Part shown: positions 1-5,556 of the stretch, piece by piece
Layout: every line of letters begins with the position of its first letter
Numbering within the stretch: position 1 is the first letter of the stretch
Notes under the pieces: model-generated
What the model saw: the letters and a program-made list of their open reading frames with translations, nothing else
Told to the model about the DNA's origin: nothing
Databases searched by the model: none
Program-made: the position numbers and the translations under genes
From: Bacteroidota bacterium
GTDB lineage: Bacteria > Bacteroidota > Bacteroidia > UKL13-3
Assembly (NCBI GenBank): GCA_004293295.1
Contig: RDYC01000265.1
Span: 1-8,995 of the forward strand
Direction of reading: 5' to 3'
Length of the DNA stretch: 8,995 bases

Positions 1-102
1 CATATTCTGGATGTAGAAGGAAACAAAATAGAACTGTGGGAACCTAATGATGTTGAGTTTGAAAACCTTGGCAAACAAATGGGGGCCGAAACTACGAAAT
101 AA
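1..102 (+). CDS. VOC/glyoxalase-fold protein, C-terminal fragment
   Basis: Frame 1 is open from the first base and ends at TAA (100-102), giving 33 residues; the start lies outside the window. The fragment begins HILDVEGNKIELWEP, the typical last-strand motif of vicinal-oxygen-chelate proteins (D-x-x-G-N-x-I-E-L-W-E), in which a Glu usually binds the metal. The tail (NDVEFENLGKQMG) is also usual for small VOC proteins of about 120-130 residues. VOC members include glyoxalases, dioxygenases and resistance proteins, so the substrate cannot be told from this piece. A convergent nuclease gene lies 145 bases downstream. Confidence 0.8.
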   Translation, partial: HILDVEGNKIELWEPNDVEFENLGKQMGAETTK

Positions 103-113
103 GTAACCCATAA

Positions 114-128
114 CCACAATGGTTGTGG
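114..128. terminator. Hairpin CCACAA-tgg-TTGTGG
   Basis: This is a perfect 6-bp stem with a 3-base loop, 12 bases after the stop of the VOC fragment and inside the gap between convergent genes. The place suits a transcription terminator, but no T-run follows on either strand, so intrinsic termination is not demonstrated. Confidence 0.3.
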
Positions 129-207
129 CAACAGTGGCATCCCGATTAAACAAATTTTAGGGCCTACAATTGTGCTAATGGATTAACCTGTGCAGCAAAC
201 TAAAATG

Positions 208-226
208 TAAGCTTAGATACAGCTTA
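208..226. terminator. Hairpin TAAGCT-n7-AGCTTA
   Basis: This is a perfect 6-bp inverted repeat with a 7-base loop, 22 bases beyond the stop codon of the minus-strand nuclease gene. It could help end that transcript, or both convergent ones. The stem is AT-rich and there is no T-run, so support is positional only. Confidence 0.25.
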
Positions 227-247
227 TATCAAGGCAATTGCTTAGAT

Positions 248-1111
248 CTACTCTTTAAAAATTTCATCCACTACAAATGCTGCCCTATACCCTGCTGCTG
301 CTATTCTTTCGTAAACCACTGCAATAAAATCATGTTGATAATCATACGCAAACGAGGGTAAGTTGGTTGATTTATCCACGTTTTTATTGGTATACAATGC
401 CTCGTAAATTTTACCCCTAAATTTTACTGATTCTGTGGCCCAAGTGTTTATGCCATCCTTTTCCCAAACTCCCTTGTTGGATAAGTGGCTTTTATTAACA
501 AAGGCGGCAAACTCGGTAAAGCTTAACTGTTCGTTTTCAATAATGGCGCCATCCCACACCGAATGCAGGTTTGTTTTTTTAGAAAAGTACATTACTGAAA
601 TGGTATTGCCTCCAAAATCAGCTGTTTTGCCTACGTGCATGGGCTGGTGAATATCTCCAATAAAGTGGATTAAAAAAGCCAAGGCGGTTGCCTTGATAGA
701 ACCCGATAACAGGGTTGCTCCATTTTTATTTGCCAAGTCCTGTAATTGTTTAGTGGCCGCGGCATCATCATTTAAAATTTTTTTCATCAGTTCAATGGCT
801 TCAACCACGTTATCAATAGTTGGTGTTTTAGCGGTGGAGTCAATCACCTGCTGAACGGTAACACCCGAATCAACACTAATATAGTGCCAATGTTTGGTAA
901 AGTCCCATTGCTTTTCGGAGCGGATAAAATCGGGCCAGGTAGCTACCATGGTGAGGTAGTTGTTACCTAAAATCTGTTCAATTTCTTGTTTGGCTTTGGG
1001 TGAGCAATGATCTAAGCAGATTTGGGCCACCATGCGGTGTCCAGTTGAGCCCCAAGCAAATGCCAAGGTGTTGAGGAGCAAGAATGCTGAGGTAAGTGTA
1101 AGTTGTTTCAT
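248..1111 (-). CDS. Secreted S1/P1-type nuclease
   Basis: 287 aa, exported. Residues 1-19 form a signal peptide (MKQLTLTSAFLLLNTLAFA); cleavage before W20 exposes the N-terminal Trp that binds zinc in this family. The nine expected trinuclear-zinc ligands can all be placed: W20, H25, D61, H76, H149, D153, H159, H183 and D187. Their spacing matches P1 nuclease (W1/H6, D45/H60, H116/D120/H126, H149/D153). The core motif is HFIGDIHQPMH, with NLHSVWDG later. Family members cleave single-stranded DNA and RNA, and many also act as 3'-nucleotidases, so nutrient or phosphate scavenging outside the cytoplasm is the likely role. The start at 1111 is fixed by the signal peptide. The gene is divergent from the Crp/Fnr gene across 190 bases; no clear promoter was found there on the minus strand. 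Confidence 0.93.
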   Translation of the reverse strand: MKQLTLTSAFLLLNTLAFAWGSTGHRMVAQICLDHCSPKAKQEIEQILGNNYLTMVATWPDFIRSEKQWDFTKHWHYISVDSGVTVQQVIDSTAKTPTIDNVVEAIELMKKILNDDAAATKQLQDLANKNGATLLSGSIKATALAFLIHFIGDIHQPMHVGKTADFGGNTISVMYFSKKTNLHSVWDGAIIENEQLSFTEFAAFVNKSHLSNKGVWEKDGINTWATESVKFRGKIYEALYTNKNVDKSTNLPSFAYDYQHDFIAVVYERIAAAGYRAAFVVDEIFKE

Positions 1112-1301
1112 AATGGTGTAGGCTGTTTTTAGTTAATTTAAAGCAAGATATAAAACTTAATGGCTTTTTGTGTTTTATCCACTAGATTGAGCCATTAAAT
1201 ACCCTATGTCAACTTATTTTCAACAGCGGCAATGAATATGCTTGACGTGTGTATTATTGTAGTTGATTTATACGTAAGCGGATATTTAGTTCGTAAAGTT
1301 T

Positions 1302-1883
1302 ATGATGAACACAAATGCTTTAAAACTGTTTCTTGCGCAATATGCTCAGTTTACTCCGCATGAGTTGGAAGATATTGCCAATAAGTTCACCCCCGTGGTG
1401 GTTACCAAGAATGCGTATTTATTGCGCCCAGGAGAACCTTGTACCGATTTGGTATTTGTGCAAAAAGGTTGCTTGCGTTTGTATTATTTGGTTAAAGGTA
1501 TTGAAGTATCAGTGTGGTTTGCTTTTCCTCAATCATCTGCCATTGAAATCAACAGCTTTATCAGCGGGCAACCATCGAACTACTTTTTACAGGCCATTGA
1601 GCCAAGTGAAATTTATGTTCTTCCTAAAAAAACACTGGAACAATTGTATACCACTGAACCTAAAATGCAGGAAATGATGCGAAATTTTTGGGAAGATGTG
1701 ATCCTTAACCTATTAAACAGGTTTACCGCTTTGCAAACCGACTCAGCAGAAAAAAGGTACCTTGATTTGCTTAAAAAACCTGATTATTTGGCTGCTATTC
1801 CGCAAAAATACCTGGCTTCATTTATTGGTGTTACGCCATCCTCATTAAGCAGAATCAGGCGGAAAATCGCCCAAACACGTTAG
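1302..1883 (+). CDS. Crp/Fnr family transcriptional regulator
   Basis: 193 aa, cytoplasmic. Residues about 20-115 form the cyclic-nucleotide-binding-like beta-roll (LLRPGEPCTDLVFVQKGCLRLYYL shows the usual G-E and G-x-L-R-x-Y pattern), followed by a long dimerisation helix (about 116-145). A compact helix-turn-helix lies at about 166-189 (IPQKYLASFIGVTPSSLSRI), preceded by SAEKRYLDLL. This short form is common in Bacteroidota; the ligand is usually unknown, and the canonical cAMP phosphate-binding motif is not evident. The start is ATG 1302, although ATG 1305 is equally possible (MM). No Shine-Dalgarno is seen. The gene stands alone, divergent from the nuclease gene and 192 bases before the lipocalin-like gene; regulation of either neighbour is only a possibility. 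Confidence 0.9.
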   Translation: MMNTNALKLFLAQYAQFTPHELEDIANKFTPVVVTKNAYLLRPGEPCTDLVFVQKGCLRLYYLVKGIEVSVWFAFPQSSAIEINSFISGQPSNYFLQAIEPSEIYVLPKKTLEQLYTTEPKMQEMMRNFWEDVILNLLNRFTALQTDSAEKRYLDLLKKPDYLAAIPQKYLASFIGVTPSSLSRIRRKIAQTR

Positions 1884-2022
1884 TTGCTTCAAGGCAATAC
1901 GACCATTATTAAACAACCTACCACAAAGCAATACCGATAAAAAACGGTGGCCTATCTGTATGCTGCAACCTCATTTCACCACCAATTTAACGCTATACCT
2001 TTTATGCCGAAATATTGCAATT

Positions 2023-2054
2023 GGTTGTAAAAACAATAATAAGCCCTATATTGA
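2023..2054 (+). promoter_or_regulatory. Candidate Bacteroidota-type promoter for the lipocalin-like gene
   Basis: GTTG at 2024-2027 is followed after 19 bases by TATATTGA (2047-2054), close to the -33 TTTG / -7 TAnnTTTG pattern known for Bacteroidota, with one T missing from the -7 box. The spacing is right and the predicted start point is just upstream of ATG 2076. This is a single weak match judged by eye. Confidence 0.3.
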
Positions 2055-2075
2055 GCATTATATCAAACAACTCCT

Positions 2076-2447
2076 ATGAAAACAATCTCCTTTATTGCCT
2101 TATTCACCCTTGCTTTTTTTGCAAATGCCCAACAGCCTGATGCCATTATCGGTAAGTGGAAATTTCAACGCTTGGCTGATACCACCAGTTTAGATTCAAC
2201 CAGCAAAAAAATGGCCATCATGATGTTTGGCGAAATGACTTTTCAATTTGCAGCCGATGGCACTTATGAGAGTGTGCTTTTTAAAACAGAACAAGGCAAA
2301 TACATTTATGATAAAGCATCGGGTAAGCTGGTTTTAACGCCTCCAAATGGTAAAACCTCAACCATGAAGTTTACCACCCTTAGCCCTAAAACTGCATTAC
2401 TTGATATTGGCAAAAAACAAGAGATGATTATGGAGCGCACAGAGTAA
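2076..2447 (+). CDS. Small exported lipocalin-like protein
   Basis: 123 aa. Residues 1-18 are a signal peptide ending ANA, with likely cleavage before QQ. The mature part begins with a G-x-W motif (IIGKWKF, W28), as in lipocalin-like proteins, then shows alternating beta-strand patterns with FQFAADGTY (about 56-64) and GKLVLTP. This resembles the short lipocalin-like proteins of Bacteroidota, which form a small beta-barrel in the periplasm or outside the cell. Ligand and role are unknown. Its own promoter candidate lies just upstream, and the transporter gene follows after 99 bases on the same strand. No lipobox Cys is present, so it is not a lipoprotein. The family call rests on the G-x-W motif and the general pattern. 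Confidence 0.6.
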   Translation: MKTISFIALFTLAFFANAQQPDAIIGKWKFQRLADTTSLDSTSKKMAIMMFGEMTFQFAADGTYESVLFKTEQGKYIYDKASGKLVLTPPNGKTSTMKFTTLSPKTALLDIGKKQEMIMERTE

Positions 2448-2546
2448 GGTTGATACCGCCAACAACCCATTGGTTTATTTGATCAGTAGCAGCATAAAAA
2501 AATGCCTGTTAAAAACTTATCTTATCGGCTAAAACAATTCTAGCAA

Positions 2547-3281
2547 ATGGACGAAAAGTATTACGTGTTTATGCTATTGGCCTTACTTTCCGAAATACTG
2601 GGCACCATATCGGGGTTTGGCTCTTCCATCCTTTTTGTTCCAATAGCTTCCCTGTTTTTCGACTTTAAAACGGTATTGGGCATCACAGCCATTTTTCATG
2701 TGTTTAGCAACCTCTCTAAAATCATGTTGTTTAGAGGTGGGGGGAATAAAAACATCGTATTAAAACTGGGCGTACCTGCGGTAATTTTTGTTGTGCTGGG
2801 TGCTTACATCACCACTTTTTTGCCCACCCAACAGATTGAAATGGCCATGAGCGTGGCCTTGGTGGCACTTGCCATTTACTTAATGGTTTATGCTAACAAG
2901 GTTATCCAACAATCAAACACCAACTTATATTTGGGAGGTATTGCTTCCGGCTTTCTTGCGGGTATTGTAGGCACAGGAGGAGTAATTAGGGGCATTACAC
3001 TGGCTGCGTTCCACCTAAAAAAAGAAATGTTTGTGGCCACTTCGGCACTTATTGATTTGGGTGTGGATTTTAGTCGTGCTGTGGTGTATACCAGCAATGG
3101 TTACTTTACCAAAGAGTATGTATTCCTCATCCCCTTTCTTATTGGCATCAGCCTACTGGGCAGCTATTTGGGAAAACTCATTTTGGCCCGCACCTCCGAA
3201 ACCATTTTCAGGTACCTTGTTCTCGCTGTGATTATTGTTACCTCGTTGCTGCAAATTGCGAAGTATTATTTTAACGGGTAA
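2547..3281 (+). CDS. TauE/SafE family (DUF81) membrane transporter
   Basis: 244 aa integral inner-membrane protein with about 7-8 hydrophobic segments (roughly 7-38, 42-60, 71-91, 97-115, 128-150, 162-182, 190-210, 220-240). Two Gly-rich half-repeats, GTISGFGSSIL (19-29) and SGFLAGIVGTGG (134-145), give the internal duplication typical of this family, and SALIDLGVDFSRAVVY (166-181) is also characteristic. Relatives export sulfite, sulfoacetate or other organosulfur anions, but most members are uncharacterised, so the substrate is open. Length is normal for the family. It is on the same strand as the lipocalin-like gene, with 99 bases between them and no strong terminator, so co-transcription is possible. 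Confidence 0.9.
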   Translation: MDEKYYVFMLLALLSEILGTISGFGSSILFVPIASLFFDFKTVLGITAIFHVFSNLSKIMLFRGGGNKNIVLKLGVPAVIFVVLGAYITTFLPTQQIEMAMSVALVALAIYLMVYANKVIQQSNTNLYLGGIASGFLAGIVGTGGVIRGITLAAFHLKKEMFVATSALIDLGVDFSRAVVYTSNGYFTKEYVFLIPFLIGISLLGSYLGKLILARTSETIFRYLVLAVIIVTSLLQIAKYYFNG

Positions 3282-3590
3282 TTTAACATCAGCATTTTTT
3301 GGGGTTGATTGGCCCAAACCATTACATAAACTTACAAACAAGCACCTTAAAATAACAACTGCTGTTGAGTGGCTTATCTTTGTGGGTTATAACTTTTGCA
3401 GCATTTTACTGTTGTTGGTAAAAAGTGTTTGTTGAATGGATGAAAAAAACTTGCTCTTTATTTTCTCTTGTTTTCATACCCTCATCAATGTGGTACACAC
3501 ATTTTAAGCTGCCAATTTTCGCGAATCATCATCACCATTTTTTGCGCCTTTGCCCCATTGCTTAAAAATGCCTTATTTTGAGTAACTAAA

Positions 3591-3599
3591 CACGTTAAC
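3591..3599. repeat. CACGTTAAC, left copy flanking the amidase gene
   Basis: The identical 9-mer occurs in the same orientation at 5119-5127, so one copy lies on each side of the amidase/DUF2141 gene, about 1.5 kb apart. It might mark a transfer boundary or be chance; no terminal inverted repeats or recombinase accompany it. Confidence 0.25.
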
Positions 3600-3611
3600 G
3601 ATAGCGTTAAC
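3594..3611. promoter_or_regulatory. Dyad GTTAACG-ATAG-CGTTAAC upstream of the amidase gene
   Basis: This is a perfect 7-bp inverted repeat with a 4-base centre, ending 15 bases before ATG 3627. Because GTTAAC is itself palindromic, the same bases also read as a direct repeat of CGTTAAC with a 12-base step (3593-3599 and 3605-3611). The position and symmetry suit a dimeric repressor's operator or a hairpin in the 5' leader. No binding protein can be named. Confidence 0.4.
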
Positions 3612-3626
3612 TTAACCAATAAAACA

Positions 3627-5012
3627 ATGCAACCTAAATACTCAATCATAATGATAACACTATTGGCTTGGACAAATTCAATAGTTGCGTGTTCAGCTTT
3701 TTTTTGGACAGGAAGCACCATGATATTTGGCAGAAACCTTGATTGGTATAGTGGCTCGGGTTACTTAATCAAAAACAACAGAGGAATAACAAAATATGCT
3801 TATTCTATTAGTGAAACCAACCCTGCTTCGTGGACTTCGAAATTTGGATCGTTTACCTTTAATCAAATTGGTAAAGAATTTCCTTATGGTGGTATAAACG
3901 AACGCGGACTTGTGGTTGAGCAACTTTGGTTACACGCCACAACCTACCGGGATAATAAAAATGAAACAATTTCTGAATTAGAATGGATACAATATCAATT
4001 AGACAATTATGAAAATGTAAATCAAATTATTGATAACATAAACAAATTGACCATAAAACCGATTAAAGCAACTGTGCATTATTTTATTGCTGACCGAACA
4101 GGGAATTCGGCTGCGATTGATTTTATAGGAGGAAAAGTAATCATTAGCAAAAAACAAGGCATCAGTCAAACGCTTACAAACACCAATTATCAAGCATCTT
4201 GTGCTTATTATCATGCTACTACAAAAACTGACACGGCATCAAGGCTTTCGGAGGATAGGTTTTGTCAAGTTTCTGAAAATCTAAAAAAATATGATGTCAA
4301 TAACTTTGAGAACGCATTTAAAATCCTTTCGTTAAGTGCTGAAAACAAACAAAATTATAAAACATTTTGGTCCATTGTTTATGATATCAGCAATTTAGAA
4401 ATTCGCTTTAAAACTTACTCCAATCCAACAATCAAACACCTAAAATTAAGCGACTTTGATTTTGAAAATTCTACTGAAAATATGGGCTGTGACTTAAACA
4501 TAAATGAGCTTAACCTTCAGGCGTACACGTTTGAAATAAATAAGCAACTGCTTACCTCTTCCTTAAAGGCAATGGATATAGTGGCCGATATTGAATTGGC
4601 CAGTCATCACCAATTTAATCCATCAAAAAAATCTGTCGACTCTATCTATCTTAAAACCTATTGTACGGTAAAAATCAACTTCATGGTAAAACATAAAAAG
4701 GGAAATTTATTTTACACCATAGCCCAAGGCGAAAATAATTTTAACACCCGAAGAGGTTCGGTATCGCATATGATTACAGTTGATACGAATACCGTGTATT
4801 CAGAGGCTTACGCTGTAAAAAAAGGAGAATATGGCCTTGCAGCATTTCACGATGTGAATGGGAATAAAAAATTAGATGGGGGTATATTTGGCATTCCTAA
4901 AGAACCTTATGCATTTTATACAGATAAAAAGAGACTGTTTGGGCTACCGCCAAAGTACAACAGCATAAAGTTTATGTTAGACAAGGATACCCATTTAACT
5001 ATTAAGTTTTGA
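3627..5012 (+). CDS. Exported Ntn-type amidase (choloylglycine hydrolase / linear amide C-N hydrolase) with DUF2141-like C-terminal domain
   Basis: 461 aa. Residues 1-21 are a signal peptide (ends NSIVA); cleavage would expose C22 as the N-terminal nucleophile (CSAFFW). Further family marks are GRNLDW (R36, D39), the GGINERGL motif with N91, LTNTNY (N185 or N187) and an Arg near 206-211; together these match the bile-salt-hydrolase / penicillin-V-acylase type active site. It should hydrolyse a linear amide bond outside the cytoplasm; the substrate is unknown. Residues about 1-285 cover the enzyme. Residues about 344-461 are an extra domain whose EYGLAAFHDVNGNKKLDGG and FGIPKEPYAFY match the DUF2141 pattern (hDxNxNxxLD, GxPxExxxFx). 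The usual enzyme is about 330-350 aa, so this is a fusion. IVAC also reads as a lipobox, which would conflict with a free Cys. Hand-sampled rows give 27-32% GC, lower than the left neighbours. Confidence 0.8.
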   Translation: MQPKYSIIMITLLAWTNSIVACSAFFWTGSTMIFGRNLDWYSGSGYLIKNNRGITKYAYSISETNPASWTSKFGSFTFNQIGKEFPYGGINERGLVVEQLWLHATTYRDNKNETISELEWIQYQLDNYENVNQIIDNINKLTIKPIKATVHYFIADRTGNSAAIDFIGGKVIISKKQGISQTLTNTNYQASCAYYHATTKTDTASRLSEDRFCQVSENLKKYDVNNFENAFKILSLSAENKQNYKTFWSIVYDISNLEIRFKTYSNPTIKHLKLSDFDFENSTENMGCDLNINELNLQAYTFEINKQLLTSSLKAMDIVADIELASHHQFNPSKKSVDSIYLKTYCTVKINFMVKHKKGNLFYTIAQGENNFNTRRGSVSHMITVDTNTVYSEAYAVKKGEYGLAAFHDVNGNKKLDGGIFGIPKEPYAFYTDKKRLFGLPPKYNSIKFMLDKDTHLTIKF

Positions 5013-5118
5013 ACGGTAGACCTACGAATAAAGCCAACCACCACTAACATGGCATTGGTAAAAGCGGAGTTGAAGGAATTTTAATGACCTGTTTGCGCTA
5101 TTTTACCCCAACTCGTGC

Positions 5119-5127
5119 CACGTTAAC
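5119..5127. repeat. CACGTTAAC, right copy flanking the amidase gene
   Basis: This is an exact copy of 3591-3599 in the same orientation, 107 bases after the amidase stop codon. Unlike the left copy it is not part of a dyad. Confidence 0.25.
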
Positions 5128-5331
5128 ATGCGCGTGTATACTATACCTACAACCCCTTTTCCATTTAAACGTTTATTTCAAGTAGCAGACCCAGAACCCT
5201 TTTTTATTTAAGCAACTTAACTGCACCCCTTTTTAAATCTTGTTAGCCATAGGTTATTAAAGCCCCATTTTCCCATTTCATGCCTTTAAAAAGTTGATTT
5301 TAACACCCAAACACACCCATTTTTAGCAAAA

Positions 5332-5371
5332 AAGAGTGTTTACCCTATGAAAAAAGGGTATTTCTACTCTT
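5332..5371. repeat. Two-part inverted repeat (hairpin)
   Basis: Inner arms TACCCT (5341-5346) and AGGGTA (5355-5360) enclose an 8-base loop. Outer arms AAGAGT (5332-5337) and ACTCTT (5366-5371) pair around small internal loops of 3 and 5 bases. The total is 12 bp of stem in 40 bases. It might be a terminator region after the amidase gene or a structured site; it sits directly before the TAnnTTTG element. Confidence 0.5.
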
Positions 5372-5401
5372 GATTTTGATTATTGGTTTGGTTTATGTTT
5401 G
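5370..5401 (+). promoter_or_regulatory. Candidate promoter for the transglutaminase-like pair
   Basis: TATGTTTG (5394-5401) matches the Bacteroidota -7 box TAnnTTTG exactly. TTG (5370-5372) lies 21 bases upstream as a possible -33 box; a better TTTTG (5374-5378) is too close, at 15 bases. The predicted transcript would have a leader of about 150 bases containing the inverted repeats at 5427-5512. Confidence 0.35.
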
Positions 5402-5426
5402 AAGGAAGCATTTAAACAACCCTAAG

Positions 5427-5457
5427 CGTGTATATCCGTGTTACTCGTTTATACACG
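5427..5457. repeat. Inverted repeat CGTGTATA / TATACACG
   Basis: Perfect 8-bp arms at 5427-5434 and 5450-5457 are separated by 15 bases. The spacer offers a second, competing pairing: CCGTGT (5436-5441) with ACACGG (5453-5458). Two mutually exclusive stems in a likely leader could act as a switch, but this has not been shown. Confidence 0.45.
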
Positions 5458-5464
5458 GCTAGCA

Positions 5465-5512
5465 AAACTTCGCCTATCCATTCTAAAATGGAGAAATATG
5501 CGAAACAAGTTT
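5465..5512. repeat. Nested inverted repeats
   Basis: The inner perfect stem is TCCATT (5477-5482) with AATGGA (5487-5492), loop CTAA. The outer pairings are TTCGC (5469-5473) with GCGAA (5500-5504) and, as an alternative, AAACTT (5465-5470) with AAGTTT (5507-5512). CGAAAC/GTTTCG (5501-5506, 5509-5514) is a further local dyad. This is strong folding potential in a non-coding stretch. Confidence 0.4.
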
Positions 5513-5556
5513 CGGGTATATCCAAGTTATAGGAAACCCTAAAGACGGACACGACC

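Larger units (their letters stand above)
3282..3626. other. Intergenic region, 345 bases, no gene seen
   Basis: There is no convincing coding frame. It holds a 6-bp inverted repeat TTTGGG/CCCAAA (arms 3298-3303 and 3313-3318) just after the transporter gene; no T-run follows it, so it is at best a weak terminator. A minus-strand open frame (3485-3721) crosses the start of the amidase gene and has no recognisable protein features. The final 35 bases contain the GTTAAC dyad described separately. Confidence 0.6.
5013..5556. other. Intergenic region, 544 bases, rich in inverted repeats
   Basis: No protein gene is supported. From 5152 to about 5320 a C-tract followed by a T-tract recurs (CCCCTTTT 5153-5160, CCCTTTTTT near 5197, CCCCTTTTT near 5226, CCCCATTTT near 5263, CCCATTTTT near 5316). 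From 5332 to 5512 there are three inverted repeats and a promoter-like element, listed separately. GCGTGTATA occurs twice in the same orientation (5132-5140 and 5426-5434). The stretch may be a mobile or shuffled spacer, or a long leader for the genes to the right. Confidence 0.5.

Noticed and set aside
435..650. Plus-strand open frame of 71 codons inside the nuclease gene
   Set aside because: It is antisense to a gene with all family motifs and has no recognisable features.
3298..3318. TTTGGG/CCCAAA hairpin as an intrinsic terminator of the transporter gene
   Set aside because: The T-run lies before the hairpin, not after it; neither strand gives stem followed by T-run.
3235..3435. Plus-strand open frame after the transporter gene
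   Set aside because: It starts inside the transporter gene in another frame and has no domain-like pattern.
3591..3611. Integron attC core-site reading of GTTAACG/CGTTAAC
   Set aside because: The attC core boxes follow GTTRRRY and RYYYAAC; here the sixth base of GTTAACG is C, so the consensus fails, and no integrase gene is visible.
3485..3721. Minus-strand open frame of 78 codons across the start of the amidase gene
   Set aside because: It overlaps the amidase signal peptide region and operator-like dyad, has no recognisable motif, and its composition looks random.
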